This document shows, in pieces, positions 1 to 5,888 of a DNA stretch of 6,635 nt. The stretch comes from JBLHLB01 sp047618505 (GTDB taxonomy: Bacteria; Planctomycetota; UBA1135; GCA-002686595). The notes beneath the pieces were generated by a model. The model did no database searches, was not told the DNA's origin, and saw nothing but the letters and a program-made list of their open reading frames with translations. The translations under genes were made by a program, and so were the position numbers. The stretch covers positions 1 to 6,635 of the forward strand of contig JBLHLB010000231.1 in NCBI GenBank assembly GCA_047618505.1, in the 5' to 3' direction. Position 1 is the stretch's first letter; each line of letters starts with the position of its first letter.

Positions 1-120
1 ATTGCCGGGCAAGGCGTCGGGTTCTCCGCGTAGCTGTACCTACACGGGTGGTTCCGACAACGCAGCCAGGCGATTTGTGGGGGCCGAGCGAGGAGTTGCT
101 GTTTTTCAACGGGCTGCTAG
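1..120. repeat. Imperfect palindromic repeat downstream of the exporter operon, probably cut by the window edge
   Basis: This non-coding stretch folds on itself. Positions 1-20 pair with 54-74 as an imperfect inverted repeat (about 14 of 20 positions with one gap). Inside it, 26-33 pairs with 40-47 (7 of 8) around a six-base loop at 34-39. The right flank carries TTTTTCAACGGGCTGCTAG at 102-120. Nested imperfect arms of this kind are typical of dispersed palindromic elements (REP or MITE type). From memory, similar pieces (GCCTGGCTGCGTTGTCGG on the minus strand near 54-71, and the TTTTTCAAC...GCTGCTAG end) recur in several GC-rich diderm genomes, but no search was run. It lies just beyond the last operon gene and could also help end transcription. 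No long U-tract follows the stem on the operon strand. The left end is not visible. Confidence 0.5.
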
Positions 121-158
121 GGACACGTTGGTCCGAATTGACTTGTGGCTAATCGCGG

Positions 159-1433
159 CTACTCGTGGCGCAGGGCTTCGACCGGGTCCATGGCGGCTGC
201 TCGCCAAGCGGGGTAGATCCCGAAAATGATGCCGACGCCAGCGGAGATAACAAAGGCCATCACCGGTGCCTGGGGTGTAACGATCGTGGGCATCTCGGCG
301 AAGTGTTCCACCAGGGCTGGGATCAGAAGTCCGAGGGCCACACCGAGCAACCCGCCGCCGACGGAGAGGACCACCGTCTCGATCAGGAACTGCGTGATGA
401 TGTGGTGCTTCTTGGCACCAAGGGCACGGCGGATGCCGATCTCGCGGGTTCGCTCCGTGACCGTTGCCAGCATCACATTCATGATGCCGATACCACCGAC
501 CAGGAGACTGATACCGGCGATTGACCCAAGCACGATATTGAAGATGTCCTTGGTGCGCTGGGCAATGGCAAGTTGTTCCAGGGGAACGACAACCTCGTAG
601 TCGCGCTTCGCGTGGAATCGCGCCAGCATCTCGCGGGCGGCATTGGCCACCATCAGCACGTTTTCAGGGGCGTCAACGGCGACGACCATTTCGTGCAACT
701 CGACCTCCTCCATGTCGCGACCGCCGGAGCGCATTTTGACCTGGAGAACTCCAAACCAACCCTTGGCCGTTTCGAAGGGGATAAGGACCTCGCCTGTGAT
801 GCTCGCACCCGCTTCTGCGGGATCGTCACTGGCGCGCAAGCGGGGTGCGATCGTTCCGACCACCTCGAAGTACTCACGACCGATCTTGATGTTCTGGCCG
901 AGGGCAGAGTCGAAGGGGAAGAGCTGTCGCGCAACTTCGGTAGAAAGCACGCAGACGTTGGCACGGGTTCGATCGTCTTCGCTGGAGAGGAAGCGGCCTT
1001 CCCACAGCAACCGTCCGGTCGCCTTCAGATAGGCCGGTAGGGTCGCGAGGATGCGAGCGTCGACGGCATTGGGCCCGGCGCGCACGTTCTTTGAGATCTC
1101 ACGCACCGGTACGACCTGCTCGACTGCCGGGAAGGTCTGGTCGATCCGATTGAAGTCGTCCTCCAGCAACCCATAGGAACTCACGCGCGTTGACGAGGAC
1201 CCCTGGTTGGGATCTTCCACCGGTTTGACACTACGCAGGATCACGTTCTGGCTGCCAAGTGCCTTGATTTGTTCCTGAGCTTCAAAACTTGCACCCTCGC
1301 CGATGGCCAACATGGCAATCACGCTGCTGGTGCCGAAGAGGACGCCGAGGGTCGTCAACAGGCTACGCAGCTTGTGCAGCATGAGACTGTTGACGCCGGT
1401 CTTGAAGGCGTGGAAGAGAGAGTTTTCGTTCAC
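159..1433 (-). CDS. MacB/FtsX-family ABC transporter permease
   Basis: This is the inner-membrane permease of the exporter, 424 residues long. The N-terminal region (about 1-45) has the typical cytoplasmic stretch and first membrane helix, with the family-like motif KLRSLLTTLGVLFG followed by SVIAMLAIGEGA. A large periplasmic MacB_PCD-type domain follows (about 46-295). Three more helices then form the FtsX domain (about 297-320, 345-376 and 388-408). Its hallmark GGIGIMNVMLATVTERTREIG at 313-333 continues into IRRALGA, and the C-terminus YPAWRAAAMDPVEALRHE is also classical. In MacB relatives such permeases dimerise and move the adaptor and channel mechanically (mechanotransmission) without passing substrate through their own membrane helices. 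The start is GTG at 1433, 12 bases after the ATPase stop; no strong ribosome binding site is visible, so coupling to the upstream gene is likely. Unlike E. coli MacB it lacks a fused ATPase domain. The substrate is unknown. Confidence 0.95.
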   Translation of the reverse strand: MNENSLFHAFKTGVNSLMLHKLRSLLTTLGVLFGTSSVIAMLAIGEGASFEAQEQIKALGSQNVILRSVKPVEDPNQGSSSTRVSSYGLLEDDFNRIDQTFPAVEQVVPVREISKNVRAGPNAVDARILATLPAYLKATGRLLWEGRFLSSEDDRTRANVCVLSTEVARQLFPFDSALGQNIKIGREYFEVVGTIAPRLRASDDPAEAGASITGEVLIPFETAKGWFGVLQVKMRSGGRDMEEVELHEMVVAVDAPENVLMVANAAREMLARFHAKRDYEVVVPLEQLAIAQRTKDIFNIVLGSIAGISLLVGGIGIMNVMLATVTERTREIGIRRALGAKKHHIITQFLIETVVLSVGGGLLGVALGLLIPALVEHFAEMPTIVTPQAPVMAFVISAGVGIIFGIYPAWRAAAMDPVEALRHE

Positions 1434-1445
1434 GATTTGATTCGC

Positions 1446-2195
1446 CTACTGCGGTCCTTTCCAGAGGGGTTCGCGCTGGAAAATGACCTCTTCAACCTTG
1501 CCGTCGCGCATGCGCAAGATGTGACTGCCGCGCTTGGCGACTTCCGGTTCGTGGGTTACGAAAACGATGGTCTTGCCCTCTGCCGAAAGCTCGTCGAATA
1601 GATCGAGGATTTCGCCGGCGGTATTGGAATCCAAGTTGCCCGTGGCTTCGTCGGCCAGCAACAACTCAGGATCGTTCACGAGGGAGCGGGCGATGGCAAC
1701 GCGCTGCTGCTGACCACCGGAAAGCTCTAGAGGCTTGTGTCCCAACCGATCTTCGAGACCCATTCGCTGCGCCAATCGACGCGCGCGCTCATCCCCATCC
1801 TCCGGCGGGTCATCCTGATAGGAGAGCGGCACGAGAATGTTCTCGAGGACGTTCAACTGCGGGATCAGATTGTAAGACTGGAAGATGAAGCCGAGCTTGG
1901 TGGATCGCACGTCCGAAAGCTCATCATCGTCCAAGGTGCTCACATCCCGACCCGCCAGGACATAGTTGCCATCGGTGGGACGATCGAGGCAACCCATGAC
2001 ATTGAGCAACGTCGACTTGCCGCTGCCAGACTGGCCCATGATGGACCAGTACTCGCCGCGCTTCACCTCGAAGCTAACACCATCGAGAGCATGCACGAGC
2101 TCGTCGCCCATGCGATAGGTGCGCTTGACGTCCTCGAAGCCCGCGACAATGTCGCGCCCGCCATAGGGCGGGGTCTGATCAGGTGAGGGATTCAC
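1446..2195 (-). CDS. MacB/LolD-type ABC transporter ATP-binding protein
   Basis: This is the cytoplasmic ATPase subunit, 249 residues long, which powers the exporter by ATP hydrolysis as a dimer bound to the permease. All nucleotide-binding motifs are intact: Walker A GQSGSGKST at 54-62, Q-loop glutamine 106 in FQSYNL, signature LSGGQQQR at 158-165, Walker B LLLADE at 178-183 with catalytic Glu183, D-loop at 186-190 (GNLDS) and switch histidine 215 in VTHEPE. The sequence around GCLDRPT, FQSYNLIPQLNVLENI and ADEATGNLDS is typical of the MacB/LolD/FtsE group. The gene starts with GTG at 2195 and overlaps the adaptor stop by four bases (GTGA), which points to translational coupling. LolD is a close relative, but the neighbouring MacA-like adaptor and TolC-like protein favour efflux over lipoprotein sorting. 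The roughly 18-residue N-terminal extension before the first beta strand is polar and probably disordered. Confidence 0.96.
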   Translation of the reverse strand: MNPSPDQTPPYGGRDIVAGFEDVKRTYRMGDELVHALDGVSFEVKRGEYWSIMGQSGSGKSTLLNVMGCLDRPTDGNYVLAGRDVSTLDDDELSDVRSTKLGFIFQSYNLIPQLNVLENILVPLSYQDDPPEDGDERARRLAQRMGLEDRLGHKPLELSGGQQQRVAIARSLVNDPELLLADEATGNLDSNTAGEILDLFDELSAEGKTIVFVTHEPEVAKRGSHILRMRDGKVEEVIFQREPLWKGPQ

Positions 2196-4012
2196 TCGTC
2201 CCTTCCGCCCCGACCTCCGCGGCTTTGATCAGATCCGCCGGGGTTTCCTCCTTGGCCCCCACGGGAGCCTCCGCCCTGGGTGCCACTCGGTCGGGCACCT
2301 TGGTCTCCGCTAGGCTTTCCACCAGTGCGGTCGCCGCCGGGCTGGCCGCCCGACCCACCAGCGGGCATTCCGCCCGACCCACCAGCGGGCATTCCGCCCG
2401 ACCCACCAGCGGGCATTCCGCCCGACACACCACCGGGCATTCCGCCTCGCTGAGCGCCTGCTTGCCCGCCGGGTCCACCGGATCCCATGGCGGAGGGGTC
2501 GAAAATCGGCCAATCGTCAGCCTCCTCCGTGCTGTCTTCCGCGGGGCGCAGGATGATTCCCGCGGGGACTGAAAGGGCGACAATTTCGCCTTCGGTCACG
2601 CCACTTTCGACAACAACAACCGTGCCGTTGTTCGCGCCGACTGTGACTTCACGGCGCTCGTAGGTTCCGTTGCTTGAGACAAATACGACCGGTGAGCCCG
2701 CGTCCAGAAAGACCGACTGCACGGGGATGTAGGTAGCGTCCTCAAGTTCCTCCACGAGGATCTCCACGCTGCAGGACATGCCAGGTCGCATGGCTTCGTG
2801 GACCTCCGTGATCGCGATCTGTGCACGGTAGACACGCAGGTCCGGGTTCGCCCAGAAGGAGTTTTGATCCGGCAGCACCGAACGAAACTTCACGACACCG
2901 TCAAACCCGATCCCGGGGATCGCGTCAACGTTGATACGGCAAGGCAGACCGGCCTGGACCTTCTCAAGCACGTACTCATGCAGGCTGACCTCGGCGGTCA
3001 TCTGATCGGACGAGGGGATCTGAATCAGGCTTTGGCGCTCGCGCACCTCGGTTCCCTCGCGGATGGGCTCGGCGTTGCCCCAACGACTACGCTCCTTGTG
3101 GTGGACGACCATGCCCGCCACCGGTGCGACAATCACAGCCAGGTCGATCTGACCCAACATGTCGGCCAGCTCCTGGGTCTCGAGATCCAGCATTGCCTTC
3201 GTGCTGCGCAGGTCTGCCTCAAAGTCGACAATGCGGGCAGCTGCCTCTAGGCGCGCGCGGGCGAGCTCGCGCCCTTTCTCCACAAGATCGGCCTCCAGCT
3301 CTTTTTTTCGGCGGGGGTATTCGTACTCCTCCAGGAGCTCGAGATCACGCGTGGACTGCGCGAGCCTGACTTCCGCGCTAGTCGCCCCAAGGCGATCCGC
3401 ATCCAGCTGGGTCTGTGCCAGAAGCCCCTTCTCCGCCAGTTTCTCTGACCATTCAAGGTCCTGGCGCGCCAAGGTCAGGCTCTCGTTGGCGAGGAGGATC
3501 GCCTCCTCGGCCACCTGCCGTTGCTGCGGCCAATCACCGTCGTCGTACTTAACCAAGTCTTCCTTCGCGAACTCAAGCTCCCGTTCCGCAAGGGCGATTA
3601 AAGACTCGTTTTGACTCTTCTGAATCTCGAAGTTCTGCTCGGCTTTGATGTTGGAGGCCTCGGCGCTTTGGACCTTGATCTCCTGCTGAACTCGATTGTC
3701 GATCAAGTTGCTCGTGTCCAGTTCACAGAGCAAATCACCCGGCTCCACCATGGTCCCCTCCTCAATCAGGTAGAGAATCGTGGTACGCCCCTCCAGCTCG
3801 TTCGACAGGACCGTCGAATTCGCCGATTCAAGGTTTCCGCTCTCTGTAACGGTGATCGAAAGTGGTCCGCGTTCGACTGTCGCGCCACGCACCTCCAGCA
3901 CTTCGGCGGCGCCGATGTAACCGGCACTGCGGGCCCAGCCAAGACTGGCTCCCGTCAAAACGATCAGGACCAGAAGGCTAATCCACGTACGGCTTTTCTT
4001 GCGCTTGCTCAT
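2192..4012 (-). CDS. HlyD/MacA-family periplasmic adaptor subunit with Gly-rich C-terminal tail
   Basis: This is the membrane-fusion (adaptor) protein linking the inner-membrane transporter to the outer-membrane channel, 606 residues long. A basic N-terminus (SKRKKSR) precedes one membrane anchor at about 11-26. The first biotinyl/lipoyl half follows (about 42-100, with GTMVEPGDLLCELD at 86-99). A long, charged coiled-coil hairpin spans about 105-287, and the second lipoyl half about 289-334 begins with VIVAPVAGMVV. A beta-barrel (about 338-420) and a membrane-proximal domain (about 425-490, YIPVQSVFLDAG) come next. Residues from about 495 to 606 form a low-complexity Gly/Pro/Ser/Arg tail with an eight-residue tandem repeat; family members usually end near the membrane-proximal domain. 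The hairpin, about 180 residues, is longer than that of E. coli MacA. The ATG at 4012 lies 6 bp after the TolC-family stop and has a good ribosome binding site. The sequence style recalls planctomycetal adaptors (from memory). Confidence 0.94.
   Translation of the reverse strand: MSKRKKSRTWISLLVLIVLTGASLGWARSAGYIGAAEVLEVRGATVERGPLSITVTESGNLESANSTVLSNELEGRTTILYLIEEGTMVEPGDLLCELDTSNLIDNRVQQEIKVQSAEASNIKAEQNFEIQKSQNESLIALAERELEFAKEDLVKYDDGDWPQQRQVAEEAILLANESLTLARQDLEWSEKLAEKGLLAQTQLDADRLGATSAEVRLAQSTRDLELLEEYEYPRRKKELEADLVEKGRELARARLEAAARIVDFEADLRSTKAMLDLETQELADMLGQIDLAVIVAPVAGMVVHHKERSRWGNAEPIREGTEVRERQSLIQIPSSDQMTAEVSLHEYVLEKVQAGLPCRINVDAIPGIGFDGVVKFRSVLPDQNSFWANPDLRVYRAQIAITEVHEAMRPGMSCSVEILVEELEDATYIPVQSVFLDAGSPVVFVSSNGTYERREVTVGANNGTVVVVESGVTEGEIVALSVPAGIILRPAEDSTEEADDWPIFDPSAMGSGGPGGQAGAQRGGMPGGVSGGMPAGGSGGMPAGGSGGMPAGGSGGQPGGDRTGGKPSGDQGARPSGTQGGGSRGGQGGNPGGSDQSRGGRGGRDE
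2200..2206 (-). promoter_or_regulatory. Likely ribosome binding site for the ATPase gene
   Basis: The minus strand reads GGAAGGG four bases before the GTG at 2195, inside the last codons of the adaptor gene. Together with the GTGA stop-start overlap it supports this GTG as the true start. Confidence 0.55.
2347..2442. repeat. 24-bp in-frame tandem repeat, four copies, in the adaptor gene
   Basis: Three identical 24-bp units occupy 2347-2370, 2371-2394 and 2395-2418. A fourth unit at 2419-2442 differs at two positions. On the coding strand each unit gives eight residues, GGMPAGGS, and the diverged copy gives GGMPGGVS. The flanking GGQPGGDR looks like a further decayed copy. Exact identity of three neighbouring copies suggests recent expansion by slippage or unequal recombination. 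The unit is a multiple of three, so copy-number change keeps the reading frame. This lies in the region encoding the low-complexity tail. Confidence 0.95.
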
Positions 4013-4018
4013 CTTTGC

Positions 4019-5740
4019 TTACTCCTCTTCACTCGTCGTTTGAGGATCATCTTTCCCGAACTCCGCTTCCGCTCCTGCGGCGGCGGTCACCTTTGCCTGA
4101 TCCAGGGCAGCCGCGTCGACAACGACGAGACTATCTTCAATCCGAAGCAGTTCCATGTCTCTATACAAGGCCAACGCAGCCAGGGCGAAATCCGTCCGTA
4201 GGCGTGCGAGGTCGTTCTGTGCCACCAGGAAATCTTCCTGGGACTCAAGCAGGTCGCGCGTCTCGGAGCGCCCCGCTTCAAGGTTGAGGGCCGAGCTCTC
4301 GACCCGGCGTTCCGCCAGGCTCACCGACCGGATCTGAATCTCGAGGGAGGCCTGCACCGCATCCAGTTGGCGCTGGGCATCGCGAACACCGGCGACGACA
4401 TCATCACGGGATTCCTGAGCCGCGCGGCGGGAAGAATCGAGACTGATCAAGGCCTGGCGATAGGCGTTGCGCTCCGGGATCAAATCGATCGGCAGGTTCA
4501 GGTCGAGGACCGCGTTCCAGCTGAAGTTCTTACCGCGGAAATCGAGAACAGCGTTGGTCTCGCTGGAAACAGAGGCGTCCACCGACAGATCCACCCCCAT
4601 GCGCAGGGCATCCGCAGCAATGGCGGCACGGCGTTCCGCGTCCTCCAATCGATTGAGAACGGTCCGGTGATCCAGGCGCTCCGCCAGGGAGATCGCCATG
4701 GTCAAGTCACGATCCAGCTCCAGGTCCAATTCTTCGAGCAGGGCGAGGAGCGGATCCGCCGCTTCCGGATCGACCCCCAACTCCGCCTCAACCGGAAGCC
4801 CCAGGAAGAATTTGAAGTTGTCCAGGGATGCCTCTAGATCACGCTGCGAGCCAATCACGCGGCTCTCGGCGCGATACTCATCCTGCAGCGCCTGGTCCAT
4901 ATCGATGTCCGAGAGCCGACCAGCTTCGGCAAAGGCCTGGTTGCGTATACCCAGGAGCCGCAAGCTCTCGCGGTTCGCCTCCTCGTTTCGCAATAGGTCC
5001 AGGCGTTGAATGATTAGGTAGTACTGCGAAGCGACGTTGAAGGCGAAGGTGCGGCGGAAGCGCTCATAGCTACGCGCTTCGTAGAGCACGTTACGCTCCG
5101 CCTGCAACAGGGGCTCCATCACGATTTCCTTTCCAAACCCGCGCATGAGCGGTTGCGTCAGGCTCAGGGACAGGTCCGAGACCGCCCCCCAAGCATCGCC
5201 CGTGGAAAGGTCACGTGTGAGGGAGAGTGCGCTACTCCCCACGAATCGCGCTCCGCTGGCGAATAGGCGCGAGATCGAGAAGGACGCGTCTTCACCCGAA
5301 ACCCCCAGATCATCGGCATCCCCCGAAAGGAATCCCCCGGCTCCGGCGCTGTACTGATAGCCAAACTCCCACTGCGTGCGTGTCAGGGATAGGGCCGAGA
5401 GGTAGAGCGATTCCCTACGGTCCTCGAATTCGCGACTGTTCTCCGCGGCGATGCGCAGGCAATCGCTGAGGGACAGGGAAGTCGCTCGCCTGGAGTCCGG
5501 CTCGCTAAGGAGATGACTTCGAAGCGCGGGTTCCAATCCGGCGGCACGCACGCCACCGGGGGAACTCAAACGCATGGAATCCTCTGCACCGAGACTCCCA
5601 CGCGCAGCATCGACGATCGCGTAGGTCTCGCGGTCGGCATCGGCAACGTGATCGGAGGCTCCGCGACAGGCGGAAGAAGAGAGGGCGCAGAGTCCTAGAA
5701 CAGGACTCCAAAGAAGAGCGCGGCGGAACGTGGAGGGCAT
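4019..5740 (-). CDS. TolC-family outer-membrane efflux protein, probable lipoprotein
   Basis: This is the outer-membrane channel component, 573 residues from the ATG at 5740. That start is preferred because it opens directly into a signal peptide (MPSTFRRALLWSPVLGLCALSSSAC) ending in a lipobox-like SSAC, with cysteine 25 as the likely lipid-anchored residue. A GTG at 5773 would add 11 residues and cannot be excluded; neither start has a clear ribosome binding site. About 65 residues of polar linker follow. Two outer-membrane-efflux repeats come next: the first includes the family-typical LTQPLMRGFG (residues 194-203), the second contains LNLPIDLIPERNAYRQAL and a long helix ending near ALALYRDMELLRIEDSL. 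Long helical stretches rich in Ala, Glu, Arg and Leu match the periplasmic barrel. The C-terminal 25 or so residues are acidic and probably disordered. It is first in the exporter operon and ends 6 bp before the adaptor start. TolC-family proteins work as trimers. Confidence 0.93.
   Translation of the reverse strand: MPSTFRRALLWSPVLGLCALSSSACRGASDHVADADRETYAIVDAARGSLGAEDSMRLSSPGGVRAAGLEPALRSHLLSEPDSRRATSLSLSDCLRIAAENSREFEDRRESLYLSALSLTRTQWEFGYQYSAGAGGFLSGDADDLGVSGEDASFSISRLFASGARFVGSSALSLTRDLSTGDAWGAVSDLSLSLTQPLMRGFGKEIVMEPLLQAERNVLYEARSYERFRRTFAFNVASQYYLIIQRLDLLRNEEANRESLRLLGIRNQAFAEAGRLSDIDMDQALQDEYRAESRVIGSQRDLEASLDNFKFFLGLPVEAELGVDPEAADPLLALLEELDLELDRDLTMAISLAERLDHRTVLNRLEDAERRAAIAADALRMGVDLSVDASVSSETNAVLDFRGKNFSWNAVLDLNLPIDLIPERNAYRQALISLDSSRRAAQESRDDVVAGVRDAQRQLDAVQASLEIQIRSVSLAERRVESSALNLEAGRSETRDLLESQEDFLVAQNDLARLRTDFALAALALYRDMELLRIEDSLVVVDAAALDQAKVTAAAGAEAEFGKDDPQTTSEEE
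4022..4030 (-). promoter_or_regulatory. Ribosome binding site for the adaptor gene, inside the end of the TolC-family gene
   Basis: The minus strand reads GAAGAGGAG directly before the TAA stop of the upstream gene (4019-4021). The GAGGAG core sits nine bases before the ATG at 4012. It supports that ATG as the start. It also means ribosomes finishing the upstream gene pass over this site, favouring coupled translation. The same bases encode the acidic end (EEE) of the upstream protein. Confidence 0.75.
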
Positions 5741-5847
5741 CGTGGGGGCAGGGGTTGCCCTTAGCTTAGCCACTGAAGTGCCAAGGCCCTTCGTCTCCTC
5801 GGCCTGACTCCGAAAGGGACTGGTAAGTAGAAGCCTCTGTATCCCAA

Positions 5848-5870
5848 GACGAGCCCTTTGGGGCCCCGTC
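5848..5870 (-). terminator. GC-rich hairpin after the upstream gene, possible weak terminator or attenuator
   Basis: On the minus strand GACG and GCCC pair with GGGC and CGTC around a four-base loop, with a small two-by-one internal loop. This makes an eight-pair, very GC-rich stem beginning about 19 bases after the stop codon at 5889. No run of U follows, so intrinsic termination is doubtful. The rest of the 148-base gap (5741-5888) shows no convincing promoter boxes, so it remains open whether the exporter genes share a transcript with the upstream gene. Confidence 0.28.
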
Positions 5871-5888
5871 CCTAACTCATCCTTGACT

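Noticed and set aside
121..134. Small inverted repeat GGAC...GTCC as operon terminator
   Set aside because: Only four base pairs with a six-base loop and no following U-tract on the minus strand; too weak to call.
1434..1445. Frameshift splitting an ancestral fused MacB into ATPase and permease
   Set aside because: Both proteins have complete, normal ends: the ATPase extends well past the H-loop and the permease starts with the usual short cytoplasmic stretch before helix 1. This is a natural two-gene arrangement, not a broken fusion.
1446..2195. ATPase as LolD with the permease as LolC/E
   Set aside because: The motifs alone would allow it, but the single permease, the MacA-like adaptor and the TolC-family gene in the same operon point to a MacB-type exporter.
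2347..2442. Possible CRISPR array from regularly spaced repeats
   Set aside because: The units are directly adjacent with no spacers, are only 24 bp, stay in frame within a coding sequence, and no cas genes are present.
2183..2572. Plus-strand and alternative minus-strand open frames with repeated peptides such as SARPTSGH or AECPLVGR
   Set aside because: They are out-of-frame readings of the 24-bp tandem repeat inside the adaptor gene. The adaptor frame has clear domain homology throughout, and open shadow frames are expected in GC-rich DNA.
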